The notes: generated from the letters alone by a model not told the origin. Positions 21,935 through 32,480 are shown, counted from the first letter of the stretch. The stretch is 64,000 nucleotides of DNA from Desmodus rotundus (GCF_022682495.2 NC_071392.1:108366896-108430895), one strand, 5' to 3'. Program-made: numbers and translations.

Positions 21935-22435
21935 GTGAAAGCGCTTTCTGCACAGGTGAGAAGGGACATCATTGCACTTTCTCCAGAGTAGGTTGTGTCT
22001 GGGTCCTGGGCAGCAAGTGTCCCTTTAGTTCAGAGGGGTGGGTTCTTCCATCAGCCAGCAAGGCAGCGATGTCTCTACATGGGAACTATACTAATTGGGA
22101 GAATCCGCTGGGAATTTCTGGCAAGTTAAAGTCTGAAAGATGTTGAAGGAGCTCAAGAGCTGAAAGAGCAACGTTCCGGTGTGTGTCTGTGCTGGTGTGC
22201 AGGGTGTGAAGTCACAGTGAATAATTGGGCGCTTCGTGTTTTCCACCCTGGATGACAACCAAGGAGGTGGGGACAGCCAGTCAATGTCGCAGACAGCCCA
22301 CAAACCTCTGCCACTGTCTCACAGTGAGCCCAAGCCCACACCCAGCCCTGCCAAGTCCCCTGGCAGCTGGCAGTGATGGTTTTCGGAGTGCAGAGAGAAG
22401 GGGGCGGTTTCTGTAAGCTGGAGGGCCTCAGAGGC
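21935..22435. other. Unrecognised non-coding sequence
   Basis: No family or gene recognised. Confidence 0.4.
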
Positions 22436-22439
22436 TGAG

Positions 22440-22558
22440 CTGAGGGTTCGGATCTTTCTTCCAAGCACAATGGGAATTCACTAAAGTGCTTTAAGCAAAG
22501 CAGGGTGTGTGATCAGTTTTGTGTTTCACAAAGCTCATTCGGGCTGCTCGGTGGAGAA
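22440..22558 (-). mobile_element. L2 fragment
   Basis: AGTGCTTTAAGCAAAGCAGG, GTGTGATCAGTTTTGTGTTT and CTCATTCGGGCTGCTCGGTG follow the order of the minus-strand L2 internal 3' region. Confidence 0.5.
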
Positions 22559-22559
22559 G

Positions 22560-22650
22560 GGATTAAATGAGATAATCCACATCAAGGCCTTTGCTCAGGT
22601 CCTGGACTATAGTAAGTGCTCAGGAAACACTATCCAGCTGCTGTCATTAA
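22560..22650 (+). mobile_element. MIR 3' end
   Basis: AAATGAGATAATCCACATCA, GTCCTGGACTATAGTAAGTG and CTCAGGAAACACTA match the MIR 3' terminus. Confidence 0.65.
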
Positions 22651-23475
22651 TCTGTTAGCTGCCAGGTGCCTGGCGGAAGTGGATGGCAGCTCAGCAAATG
22701 GGTCTTAGTTGCCTCCCCTCTCTAACAAAGGGACAGGGTGGTTCCAGGCTCATTGGCCAATCCTGGTTTAGCCTGGCAGATTTCCACATCTAGCTGCAGA
22801 CTCTCCAAAGAGAGGCCCAGCCAAGCCTCAGATAAGAGTGAGTAAAAGCCTCTGTTATGGGAGGCAGGTGAAACATTGTTTCTGAGCTTTGCCAGGAAGC
22901 CTAAGCAGACAGGGCTGTGCTCTGATGGGGAGTGGAGAGGAGGAAGGAATGTGCTCCTTGCTGGCTTCCGCCCAGGATCCCCAGTTCGCAGCTCTCCTGC
23001 TGGTCTGGGACACTTGACTGACCATATAGCCCGATTCTCAGGAGGCTTCTCAATTCCCAGACCTGAAGGAGAGGTGGCACGCAGGGACAAACCATGCTTT
23101 CACGGGGTGGAGGGAGGGGGGACGCTTGGCCAGGATCACTCAGCACCACAATTTCTGTAAAGCCAAGCTGAGGCAGCCAGTTAGTGGGAGCTGGTCTCCA
23201 TCACACCTCAGTCAGCCTCCAGTTCTTGAAGCCCACTTCATGCCAGGCTGGCTCTTTTCTGGGATTTCTCAGAGTTCATGCTGACCCCCACGTGATGAGT
23301 GCCTCTTGTGTAGTGGTTTACCTTCCTGTCGAGCAGGTCTTAGCTTCAGAGGACAACGAAGGGAAAGGAGAGCAGACAATCAGGGTCTGTAAATGGGCAA
23401 ATGGGGTCTCGGTACAGGGGTTCTGTGAGCACAGGCCATAATGAGGCTGGGTGTGACAGTTAGAGTGAGGGTCTG
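22651..23475. other. Unrecognised non-coding sequence
   Basis: More than 800 bp with no identified repeat or gene. Open frames at 22722-23160 overlap on opposite strands without recognisable products. Confidence 0.4.
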
Positions 23476-23479
23476 TGAA

Positions 23480-23620
23480 GCCCACCGTCATCCTGTACTG
23501 ACGCCCTGCAACATACTGGGTACTTGCATGTATCTCTTTGAATCCAGATCCTACCTGACTCACTCAGGGTCTCTCAGATAATCAGCGATCCAGCTTTGTT
23601 TTAAACTCACGTCTTTCTTA
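23480..23620 (-). mobile_element. Possible MIR fragment
   Basis: CAACATACTGGGTACTTGCA, TGAATCCAGATCC and TTTTAAACTCACGTCTTTCT weakly follow reverse MIR. Divergence is high, so this is tentative. Confidence 0.3.
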
Positions 23621-23624
23621 CTCG

Positions 23625-24175
23625 AGAACACAACATGCATAGGCGGAGTGTTGTTAAGAATATTCCCTGCCATCGTCCATCTCATTTGTCAGAGACAGGC
23701 TCACAGGCTGCAATGAAGGTTCAGGGGATGCTGTCTGTGTCCTTTATGGCTGCCCTGCCCACATCAGAGTGCATGGCTCCCCTTCTTCTCTGCTTTTGGC
23801 CCAGATGGGATGGATCCACGTGGTTTGTCTCTGCGGCACAAAGATGTGCACCCCCAGAGCTACCGTGTTGCTTCCCAGCTTCACACTATTTAGGAGGAAG
23901 AGAGACCTTATTCAATGTAGTTGTGGGCTGAATGAAATGTATTGATGTTTGAACCTGGTTCAAACCAGGGCACGAATTAATGGCACAATCACTTTTAAAG
24001 CGATGTGATGTACAGTATACGAACGTTTCTCACAGATGCCTGGTCTATAGAAAGTGCTCACTGAATTCCCAGGATGGATAAGCGGTCATCAGTTACTGTG
24101 ACCTTAGCAAGGACGGGGCCTGTATTCTCCATCTCGGTGTGCAGGGGAAAGGCTCGGGGAGATCTTGAGAAAATG
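23625..24175. other. Mostly unrecognised; short palindrome and weak L2/MIR end
   Basis: A near-perfect palindrome GTTTGAACC-T-GGTTCAAAC sits at 23947-23965. At about 24030-24075, GATGCCTGGTCTATAGAAAG and GTGCTCACTGAATT resemble an L2 or MIR 3' terminus but are short. Confidence 0.4.
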
Positions 24176-24733
24176 TACTGGGTTGGCCAAAAAATTCATT
24201 TGTTTTCTTCTGTAAGGCGGCTGTAGTAGCGCTCAGTTGTCTTGAACTTCAGTCGAAACAATTTTGTTAGATTGTATTGTGACAGCTGTCATATCAGTGT
24301 GCATTAAAAAAGCTTATTAAAATTGGTGAATTTTTATATAGCCATTTTAATGTTGAAGATGAAAGAAAAATAAGTAACATTTTTGGCATTTTATGCTTTA
24401 TTATTTCAAGAAAGTTAAAAATGCAACTGAATGCGAAGAAAGGTTTATGTAGTGTATGGAGAAGGTGCTGTGACTGATCAAATGTGTCAAAAGTGGTTTG
24501 TGAAGTTTCGTGCTGGAGGTTTCTCACTGGACAACTCTCCACAGTCACATAGACCAGTTGAAGTTGATAGTGACCAAATCGAGATGCTAATTGAGAACAA
24601 TTAATGTTCTACCACATGGGAGATAGCTGACATACTCAAAATATCCAAATCAATAAATTTATTGGTGAAAATTAAAAATGTGTCTTCTATTTTACAGAAA
24701 AAAACCTAAAAGGACTTTGTGGCCAGCCCAATA
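24176..24733 (+). mobile_element. Mariner DNA transposon, internally deleted
   Basis: The element (24178-24731, 554 bp) begins CTGGGTTGGCC and ends GGCCAGCCCAA, imperfect inverted repeats flanked by TA at 24176-24177 and 24732-24733, the mariner target. Frame 24443-24604 encodes a mariner-transposase N-terminal helix-turn-helix region, including GEGAVTDQMCQKWFVKFRAG and RPVEVDSDQIEMLIENN, then a stop. After a short further stretch (EIADILKISKS) the sequence jumps to the 3' end. The catalytic D,D34D domain is absent, so the copy cannot make active enzyme. It resembles deleted mariners known in ruminants and bats. Confidence 0.92.
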
Positions 24734-24744
24734 GACTCCAGTGG

Positions 24745-24855
24745 TCTCCTCCCTACGTTTCTGATTCAGTAAAATATGGGTGAAGCCCCGGATGCTACAT
24801 TTTAACAAATTCTCCAGTGATTCTGATGCGAGTGCTCTCTGTTTGGGTTGCTCTT
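24745..24855 (+). mobile_element. MER5A-like hAT fragment
   Basis: TTTCTGATTCAGTAAAATAT, GCTACATTTTAACAAATTCT and CCAGTGATTCTGATGCGAGT follow MER5A text in plus orientation. Confidence 0.5.
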
Positions 24856-24859
24856 TGAC

Positions 24860-25248
24860 ATTCACTGGGCTGGGTTGGTGGATTGCATAGCAGTTGGGTC
24901 AGAAACCCTAGGACAGAGACTCAGTGACTGATGCTGGGAGAGGTGTCCAGGGATAGGAGGTATAAACCTGGATGGCGGATGAAGGCATAGAGGGAGTTAT
25001 AGGAACCAGGGTGGGGGAAGGGGCAGGACGGTCTTGGGAGGAGGGAAAAGGCACTCCAGTGGGGACCGGTGGTACTAGAATGCACTTTCCAGATACTAGG
25101 CTTTACCTTCAGAGTCCTCGTGCCTTTCTGTGCTATCCCTGCTCTGCTGAAATAAGTACTGAGACCCAGTCCGTCTGTGACCTCCCCAAGGAAGCCTGCC
25201 TTCATCCACCACGATAGTTTAGTCTCTACACATATTCAGCACAAGATA
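24860..25248. other. Unrecognised non-coding sequence
   Basis: No family or gene recognised. The part at 25003-25060 is purine-rich. Confidence 0.4.
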
Positions 25249-25505
25249 TTCCCTTTCATTCCTTTTAAAAAAATACTAACAAAAAGATATGTTTTTACTG
25301 ATTTGGGGGAAGGTGGGAGAGGGGGAGAGAGAGAGGGAGAGAAACATCAATTGGTTGCCTCCTCCACATGCCCCGACTGACCAGGGTTGGAACCTGCAAC
25401 CAAGGTATGTGCCCTGGCCAGGAATTGAACCCCCAGACTTTTGGTCTATGGGATGTAGCTCCAAACAACCAAATCACCCAGCCAAGACTGTTCTCTTTCA
25501 TTCCT
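25249..25505 (-). mobile_element. Ves SINE with target duplication
   Basis: Reverse-oriented Ves (body 25264-25490): A-rich left end, GGGAGAGGGGGAGAGAGAGA purine run, GAAACATCAATTGGTTGCCT, CCAGGAATTGAACCCCCAGA (B-box complement) and CCAAATCACCCAGCCAAG head complement. The duplication TTCCCTTTCATTCCT (25249-25263) / TTCTCTTTCATTCCT (25491-25505) differs at one base. Confidence 0.9.
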
Positions 25506-25509
25506 GTAT

Positions 25510-25985
25510 CTTCAACAACCAGGACAGGGCTGGCATGTAGGAGGAGCCTGTCAATCAGTGGTAGTGACTGAATGACTAATTTGTTTTCCAGAATAGCTAG
25601 TGGAGACCTTGAGGGGTTAAGCTTTACGAACATGACTTTATTTTGTGCAAGACTGCTTAGGGCGTGCCACCAGCAACCTGATGAGGTTTCCTGATCTTGT
25701 AGGTTCAGCACTGGGGGGTCAACACATGTGCTCTGGGGAAAGGGCTGAAATATTCCTGTTCAGAGGAAATTGTGTAGGGATGAGCCATCGGGACAAGCGA
25801 GGGGAAGAAGAACGGGAAGACTAGCCAGTGATAACAAAGCATAAAAAGAGAATGAAAAAGCAAGGGAGAAACGGACAGCAGAAGGTGAACGGAAGGGGAA
25901 GAGAGAGGGAGAGATTTGCTACCATCTGTATTCTGCATGTAAAACTAAGCGCATGCCTTATCCTCAGAGAAGATTCAGAGCCGCC
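25510..25985. other. Unrecognised non-coding sequence, purine-rich part
   Basis: About 25796-25915 is rich in A and G on the plus strand. No family or gene recognised. Confidence 0.4.
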
Positions 25986-25989
25986 TCTG

Positions 25990-26105
25990 TTGGTAAGAAC
26001 AAGGAGATTGGACCTGGAATGTCAGATAACTTGTCCAAAGCCACACCGTCTATGAAGGGGCAAAGCCAGGATTTGAATCAACTCTTTTGACTCTGTCTTG
26101 TATAC
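25990..26105 (-). mobile_element. MIR SINE fragment
   Basis: CAGATAACTTGTCCAAAGCC, GAAGGGGCAAAGCCAGGATT and TTGAATCAACTCTTTTGACT match the tRNA-related half of reverse MIR. Confidence 0.65.
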
Positions 26106-26109
26106 ACAT

Positions 26110-26700
26110 GGAAAGCAAAATGAGCAGCATGTTTGCTTTATGGCCAATTTCCCTTTTTTGTAGCCATAGTGGACATCATCAGTTAATTTCTTTTTCTTTC
26201 TTTTTTTTTGCCATTGAGCCCAAGTAAGGCCTCAGCATCTTTACCTACATCATATATTTTTTTGAACATCTCACCTTTCTGTAAAACTTAGCATGTAAAA
26301 TCAGTCTTCCTTGTTTTTTGTGCAAGGTTAACCTGTTCCAGAATGCAAGGGGATTTATTTCTAGTAGCTATTCCATTAGAAAACTCTAGGTATAGATATA
26401 TCAACTCACTGTGTTTTAAACTTTATAGTTATATGATTTGATATGTCAATTAGCTCTTAATAAACTTGAAAATAACTAGTATTTGCCTTTTGTCAAATTA
26501 AAATAAATAAAAAATACAAAAAGGAAAACCCTGGGACTCTAACTATATTTACTGGGAGAGAGAAGAGAAAAAAAGAAAACTAGGGTGTCGAATAATGTTT
26601 GATTCTCTAAACCCAGACTGTGAAAAGACAGGAGTTATGCAGAAAAGGTATGAGCTCTATTGGCGGGGAGAACTGTCAGTGGCAATAAAGAAATAGAAAT
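26110..26700. other. Unrecognised, partly AT-rich sequence
   Basis: No family or gene recognised. About 26390-26525 is AT-rich and might be an old LINE tail. Confidence 0.4.
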
Positions 26701-26704
26701 AATG

Positions 26705-26895
26705 GCGATTGCTATTGTTTACAGAGTTCTTACTATGAGCCAGGGACTTCAGTAAGTGAGTTATATCATGTGCCCTTTACAATAACTTTATGAAGTTTAC
26801 AAATAAGGAAACTGAGACACAAAAAGGTTTATAACCCGGGTCATATACTGAAAGGTTTGGGCCAGAATTCCAAGCCAGGTTCTGGAGCCAGGAAA
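26705..26895 (-). mobile_element. MIR SINE
   Basis: TTACTATGAGCCAGGGACTT, CAATAACTTTATGAAGTTTA, AAATAAGGAAACTGAGACAC and CCAAGCCAGGTTCTGGAGCC give the full reverse MIR order. Confidence 0.75.
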
Positions 26896-26899
26896 TTAA

Positions 26900-28015
26900 C
26901 CATTAAAGACGCCGTGTACAGATTTAGAAGGAATCAGCATTTTCAGAGACCTTGGGTACACTCAGGTCCTTCCTTCTGCACACATTTCCCCCCCACTCCT
27001 ACTCAGAAAAGGCCAGGGAGTTAGTTATGGGATGAGGGCGGGGATCTGAATCCTGGCATCCCCACGGTTTATTCAGAAGTTAGTTAGTCACGATTGCATT
27101 TCAGCCCTGGCCACTCCCTGCCCACTGTCATGGGTGAGGAGCCTTGTAACTGGGCACCCTGGGGAGGAAGTTAGCACATGCAGGAAATGACTGGACGGTG
27201 GATTTCTGGGACCCTAGGACAACTGATTGCGTGCTCCTGCCCTTTCCTTTCTTCTGCCTTGGTGGTGGGGTGGAGGGAGAGAAGAAGAGTCATTAAATGT
27301 CCCCTTGGTGTGGGGGTCCCCTATAGTTCATTCTCCCATCATCTCTGTGAAGTGGATCCTATGACTAGCCTCAGTTTTAATTTTAATGTGAGCACGCTGA
27401 GGTTTGAGGAGAAGGGGGGAGGAAAACAAGCTTCTGTCTGACTCTTCATCGGGTCCCCACAGGGAGAAATCAGGCTTGCGCATCGATGAGGAAAACACCA
27501 ATGAGGAAGCAAAGAGATCACAAAGGCCAGAGTGTTCCAGTAAAATAATTTTTGCACTTAGAACCAATTTTGTATTTAGCTTCCCCGGGCCTCAGCTTCT
27601 TCACTTTTCCTATCGGGTTTTAGTGAAGGTTAAATGCAATTGCATCTACATCAGTGTCAACCTGAAACCCTTCAACCGCTTCCTGCCATAATCGGATCCA
27701 TTGTGAAATTATAAAATCTTTATTTCTCCTAGAACCATAGGATTTTATAAAGACGTATGTAGGGGCATAAACTTGCTTGGCATGAGTGCCAGTTAAGGAA
27801 AACATAAACTTATTTATAAACCGTGACTTGTCATTCAAGATGAGGGTAGCATTATGGAATCTCAGGGGGGCCATGGCGTGTCCTCTCATTTTTCTTGGAT
27901 GATTTCTTATGTGAAGAGAGATCAACATGACACTTGGCCTCCTCATGGCTGAACACACATGAACAATTATGAAAAGGATCATCTCTTTCCAAGAGGCTCA
28001 CCTGGACCCTCAGTA
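26900..28015. other. Mostly unrecognised; two weak MIR-like traces
   Basis: Faint reverse MIR text lies near 27330-27420 (CTCAGTTTTAATTTTAATGT…GCTGAGGTTTGAGG) and faint forward MIR text near 27580-27640 (GGGCCTCAGCTTCTTCAC). The segment 27690-28000 looks unique. No gene is supported; the 120-codon minus open frame at 27620-27982 has no recognisable domain. Confidence 0.35.
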
Positions 28016-28017
28016 CT

Positions 28018-28160
28018 TAAGGTGTGGCCAGGGGACCAGCATCATCGTCATCTGGGATCTTCTTAGAAATGTAGATTCTCAGGCCCCAGCTGAGAAATTG
28101 CATTTTAAGAAGATCCCCAGGTGATGGGTGGACACATTACTGTTTGAGACATGTTGATGG
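28018..28160 (-). mobile_element. MER5A-like hAT transposon
   Basis: GGGGACCAGCATCATCGTCA, TCTTAGAAATGTAGATTCTC, AGGCCCCAGCTGAG and AAGATCCCCAGGTGATGGGT are ordered as in the minus strand of MER5A. Confidence 0.75.
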
Positions 28161-28163
28161 CTG

Positions 28164-28250
28164 CTTCTTCTTCTTCTTCTTCTTCTTCTTCTTCTTCTTC
28201 TTCTTCTTCTTCTCCTCCCCTTCCCCTTCCTCCTCCTCCTTCTTCTTCAT
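28164..28250. repeat. (CTT)n microsatellite and polypyrimidine tract
   Basis: About 16 pure CTT units at 28164-28212 grade into mixed CCT/CCTT to 28248. The plus strand is almost wholly pyrimidine, so triplex (H-DNA) formation is possible in principle. Confidence 0.95.
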
Positions 28251-28254
28251 CTCC

Positions 28255-29040
28255 CCCAGAACCCTTAGCTTTGAGTGGAAGTTTCCATTATAATTAGATT
28301 ACAGGCCGTTCAGGGAGCTACCTGTCTGTACAACATTTTGGAGGGTAGGTGCCCACCACACTGCTTGCTAAATGTTTGCAGAGATCAAGGAACTTCTCAA
28401 TCTGGTTCCTTTGCTGCGTGAGAAATTCCAATTAGGCATGTCTTGGGTAGAAAGATGCTTTTCTGAGTTCTGAAACACTCAGAAAGGTGAATCAATCAGT
28501 GTTTAGTGCCTTTTTTGTTGTTATGACTTTAAAAGAGTAGGTTCCCCTACTTTTGATGAAGGGGAACCAGTCTGAACTATTGTTTTGAGCATCCTTTGGC
28601 TCTTCCATGGGCCGCCAAAGGCTATAGCAGAAAAGGAAGAGAATTTGTCTTTGATGTGGGTGCAAGGCAGATGGGCTAGGGAGGATGGAAGAGTAGAGGG
28701 CAGAGTCTGAATGCCAGAGAACCAGACAGTTGGCAAGAGGCAGAGAGCAGGTGACTGGGAAGGTGGGGAGAGAGAGGGCTGAGGAAAGAACCTGTGGAAG
28801 GGGGTGATTTGGGTATCCTCACCTGTGTTCGTTTGGCGATCCAGTCTTCTAAGCTCTGTTCTGGTCTGTCTGACATTTGCAATTACCCATACCCAGAGCC
28901 TTCACACAAGCAGGAACATGCCTAGCCTTCTCCAGTGTCCTTTCTGGTTGGTGAGAAGAAGAATGCCTATTCCGTTCCTCGGGTTCCTCCTTCCACAGGG
29001 TCCTTCCACAGGACATCTACCTCCAGCTCCATCGTGAGTA
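28255..29040. other. Unrecognised non-coding sequence
   Basis: No family or gene recognised across nearly 800 bp. Confidence 0.4.
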
Positions 29041-29044
29041 GAAC

Positions 29045-29490
29045 TGTGCTTCTCCAAGACGTAGGTTCAGATCCTAATCATCAGAGCTTATGAATTTGAC
29101 CTTATTAGGAAATAGGGCTTTTGTGGATGTAATCAAGTTCAGATGAGGTCATACTGGATTCGGGTAGACTCTAATTCAGTGACTGGCATCCTTGTAAGAA
29201 GAGAGACTTTGGACCGAAACTGAGAGGGAGAAGGCCACGTGACAACAGAGGCAGACATTGGATTGATGCTCCTACAAACCAAGAACACGAAGAGCTGCCA
29301 GCTACTGCCATGAACTAGGGAAAGACAGGGAAGATCCCTCCTTGGAGTCTAGAGAGAAGATGTGGCCTTTCCTGCACTCTGATTTTAGAATTCTAGGCTC
29401 TAGAACTGTGCGAAAAAAGTGTATGTGGTTTCAAGCCTGTCAGTATGTGGCAGTTTGTTTTGGCACCTCTAGAAAACTAATACAAGCTCC
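29045..29490 (+). mobile_element. MLT1-type MaLR LTR
   Basis: Forward text in the MLT1 order: CCTTATTAGGAAATAGGGCT, GATGTAATCAAGTTCAGATG, GGTCATACTGGATTCGGGTA, CATCCTTGTAAGAAGAGAGA, GAAGGCCACGTGACAACAGA, ending TAGAAAACTAATACAA. Only LTR sequence is present, with no retroviral gene. Confidence 0.78.
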
Positions 29491-29494
29491 TAAG

Positions 29495-29875
29495 AACACA
29501 GGGCACCCCTGAATACCTAGCAGCTGGTGGCGAGGGCCCCCATGTCTATATCTCGGGAGAGGGTTGTTGAAGGGAGGACCCTCCAACACTTAGAGAGCAC
29601 TACCCTTAAGGACAGCTACATGGCTGGTGATGACCTGGGGCCCCAGCCAATGACACAGAAGTTTAATATGCCCAATACTTGTGCCCAATCTGCCTCAGCC
29701 TGAGAACACCCATCACTCCACGTGTCTGATCTTGCACCAATCGCACAAAGCTCACTGCCAATGATTTAGGAAGAAAAAAAACTTCCCAGTCTCTAACTTT
29801 CTCTAAGGCTTTGGTCATCTGTAACTGGCCAGAGGAATGGCCTTCAGGGACCAAAAGTTACTTATGGTTTTGGAG
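29495..29875. other. Unrecognised non-coding sequence
   Basis: No family or gene recognised. Confidence 0.4.
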
Positions 29876-29879
29876 CAAT

Positions 29880-30330
29880 TTCCCCTATTTATGATTTTGC
29901 AACTGCAGAATGCAGCCTGACTTGCATTTGCATAAGCTTCTTTCATCCTGGGTGCTGTAAGCCACCCAGCACCCTCCACACATGAGTCACCGGCAGCGGC
30001 CCCCAGGGCGGAGGTGCCTTCTGCAGCTCCTGCACCCTCCCAGCAGACCTCCACCCCCTCCCTGAGCTGTGCCTCATTTGCTGCTGGGCAAAACTCAGTC
30101 TAGCTGCAAATTTGGCGCCTGCCTGCGTGTGTGTAATTGGGTTGGATTTACATTAAGAGGGTTCCCTGTGGTGAAAACCGCACTGCTATTTCCAATCTGA
30201 AGCTGCATAAAACATTCAATTTTCTCAGTATCCGTCAGCTGTTAGCACTGTGAAAAACGGAGTCTGCCTGGGTGAATGGGAGGCTCCCGCTCAGTCCCGA
30301 AAACTCCCGATTATTTGTGCTACCTGAGGG
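29880..30330. promoter_or_regulatory. Candidate cis-regulatory element
   Basis: Repeat-free, moderately GC-rich block. It has an exact octamer ATTTGCAT at 29926-29933, an AP-1 core TGAGTCA at 29983-29989, and two oppositely oriented RUNX-like words, TGTGGT at 30167-30172 and AACCGCA at 30176-30182. Short motifs occur by chance; the cluster and lack of repeats are the only support. A distal enhancer is an inference. Confidence 0.3.
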
Positions 30331-30445
30331 GATAATATTACATGGTCGTGGATAATGAAGCGTTATTCATCTAAGTATCCACTCACTCATTCAACAAGGA
30401 CATTGGCCATTGCAGTCTGAGGGAGGCACTGTTCCGAGTGTCTAA

Positions 30446-30507
30446 TCAGACCACATCCCTCCTCAGTTACAAACCCGTCCAACTGGCCTCTTTTTGCATA
30501 GTCTAAC
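30446..30507 (+). mobile_element. L2 fragment, left part of a split copy
   Basis: CAGACCACATCCCTCCTCAG and CCAACTGGCCTCTTTTTGCA resemble plus-strand L2. The continuation lies beyond the hAT element that follows. A small reverse L2-like scrap (CATTCAACAAGGACATTGG…GGCACTGTTCCGAGTG) precedes it at 30385-30445. Confidence 0.5.
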
Positions 30508-30731
30508 CTGGGGGCTGGCAAACTTTCTCTGTAAAGGGCCAGATAGTGTATATTTCAGGCTTTGTGGGCTGTGAGGTGTCTGTCGCAACTGCTCAACCCT
30601 GATTTTGTAGCTTGAAAGCAGCTGCAGACAATATGTGCGTAGATGGGTGTGGCTGTGTTCTGATATAATTTTGTTTATAACAAGAGATAGCAGGTCCGTC
30701 TTGGCCTGCGGGTCATAGTTTGCTGACCTCT
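30508..30731. mobile_element. hAT-type non-autonomous transposon (GGCAAACTTT family, copy 1)
   Basis: Left end GGGGGCTGGCAAACTTTCTC, then TGTAAAGGGCCAGATAGTGT, GGCTTTGTGGGCTGTGAGGT, GTGGCTGTGTTCTGATATAA, and right end CATAGTTTGCTGACCTC complementary to the left. This is a common mammalian hAT-Charlie MER element; I am unsure of the MER number. Possible eroded 8-bp duplication: GTCTAACC / ATCTAAAT. Confidence 0.8.
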
Positions 30732-30741
30732 AATCTAAATA

Positions 30742-31260
30742 CGGTACTTTGTCCCAGTGAGCCGGGTGACCTGCTTCCCGCCTGCTCCCTTCTGTTCACT
30801 ATATGCAGCTCTCTGGGCTGGTCATTCCGCTCCAGGCGTAGTAACTTTGTCTGAGCTCCAACAACCACCAAACTCTTCCCTGCCGCAGGATCTTTGCATA
30901 TTCTCTTCCCTCTGCCTGAGGAAATTCTCTCCTCTTTGCTTTTGGCAAAGATATTTCTTCTTTGATCTTTATGTCATAGCAGGAGCTCCTCAGATGTCAT
31001 CCCTTGTGTCTTTTATGACGCCCTCCTTGAAGGGCACCTCCTTTGAAAGCTGTACCCATGGAGTGCTTCCTTCTCCTCTCCAGCTGGAAGGCATATCGCA
31101 GACATTAATTGTCTTATTGTTTACTCACATTTTGGTTCTGGTTTCTGTCTCCCACCCCCTTTGAATTTAAGCCCTAAGAGGGCTGGTTTCCTGCCTGTCT
31201 CATTACCTGCTCTCTCTTATTCCTTTGGCAGGGTGCTCAGTATATAATAGCCTCTCGATT
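30742..31260 (+). mobile_element. L2 LINE, right part of a split copy
   Basis: Plus L2 in order: GATCTTTGCATATTCTCTTC with CCTCTGCCTGAGG, CTCAGATGTCATCCCTTGTG, GACGCCCTCCTTGAAGGGCA, TAAGCCCTAAGAGGGCTGGT, and GGTGCTCAGTATATAATAGC. It ends at the usual L2 3' terminus. Confidence 0.72.
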
Positions 31261-31264
31261 TAAA

Positions 31265-31595
31265 AAGCAAATATATAAGACCTCTCAACAAATAGTTATT
31301 TAATCAATAAAATATAGTCCCGACATGAGGGAGCGGGCAATCAAGTGGTAGAGTCAGGCAAACGAATAATTACACGTACGCTGTGCAGAGGATTGTACAG
31401 ACATAGTTCTGGAGAATAAATAGGATGCTGGAGGGATTGCTGAGCAAGAGGGCTGCCAGAGTCAGGGCGGTCCCCTAGCAGGGGAAGGATCCGGCAAGGT
31501 TCAAAGGGAGAGACACAGAGTGGGAAGCAAGAGCGTGGAGCAAGGCAGGTGGACACACAGTTCCACCTTACACAGATGGAAATGGGAAAAAAGGG
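31265..31595. other. Mostly unrecognised; weak L2-like trace
   Basis: Phrases such as GTCAGGCAAACGAATAATTA hint at reverse L2 but are too eroded to call. Confidence 0.3.
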
Positions 31596-31599
31596 AGAA

Positions 31600-31830
31600 G
31601 GTCATTGATATTTAGGGAGCATGAACTAGGTGTCTGCTCTTCTGCCAGGTATTTTGCACACTTTCCTCATAACAGCCTTTCAATGTAAATATTATTATTA
31701 TTAATAAATGTCAAGTAAATATTAATTTTGTTCTTATTCTACAGAGATAGAAACTGAGGGTCAGAAAGGGGCAGTGACCTGGCCACAGTCATGCAGATGC
31801 TAAAGTCAGGAGTCTTACCCAAGTCTTCTT
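31600..31830 (-). mobile_element. MIR SINE
   Basis: GGAGCATGAACTAGGTGTCT, TCCTCATAACAGCCTTTCAA, GATAGAAACTGAGGGTCAGA and CACAGTCATGCAGATGCTAA give reverse MIR in order. An ATT-rich insert lies near 31690-31735. Confidence 0.7.
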
Positions 31831-31964
31831 CGGTCTGTAGCATGTGACCCTGAGATGTGGTGTAGGGCCAATGGATGTGTTAATTAACCCGCAGTTTTCT
31901 TTTCATTGGGAGGGTGTTTCCTTCTCCCCAAATTTTGCCCTAGATTTAAATATCTTCCTTTTGT

Positions 31965-32198
31965 TTTTAATTCTTACCTGAGGATATTTCATGGAGTTAA
32001 GAGAGAAAGGGAGAGAGAGAGAGACATCAGTGTGAGAAACATCTATCGGAAACATCAGTCGGTTGCTCCTATCCCACTCACCCTGACTGGGGATCGAACC
32101 TGCAAACTAGGTGTGTGTCCTGCGGGGGAATTGAACCCACAACACTTTTGATGCATGGGACAATGCTCCAACCAACTGAGCAACCCAGCCAGGGCTCA
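31965..32198 (-). mobile_element. Ves SINE
   Basis: AGAAAGGGAGAGAGAGAGAG purine run, ACATCAGTCGGTTGCTCCTA, CTGACTGGGGATCGAACCTG, GGGGGAATTGAACCCACAAC and GAGCAACCCAGCCAGGGCTC: reverse Ves, with a short internal duplication of the GAAACATC region (32036-32060). Flanking TTCCTTTTG and TTCCTTTTC may be an eroded target duplication. Confidence 0.88.
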
Positions 32199-32329
32199 TT
32201 ATTTTCCTTTTCATCTCTCTAATTGGCTGGTGAAACCTCTTGCTGAGGCCCAGCCTGTAACACTCAACGAGAGGACAGGCAGGCGAGGGACCTTCCATGA
32301 GCACCTCATCAGCTGTATACATGCGATTG

Positions 32330-32480
32330 CGATTCCATTTCACCCCCATGACAGTCCCATTGTAATGAAACCAGCTGCCCATTTTACAGAAGAGGTAACT
32401 GAGGCTGGAGAGGGCTGATGGCCCACGGTCTCCTGGCAACCAAGGGTTGGACAACCCATCCCTATGCTGTGCCCTCTTGC
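32330..32480 (-). mobile_element. MIR SINE fragment
   Basis: CCCATTTTACAGAAGAGGTA, ACTGAGGCTGGAGAGG and AACCAAGGGTTGGACAACCC follow reverse MIR. Confidence 0.55.

Noticed and set aside
24443..24604. Functional transposase gene
   Set aside because: The frame is a fragment ending in a stop after 53 residues and the catalytic domain is deleted.
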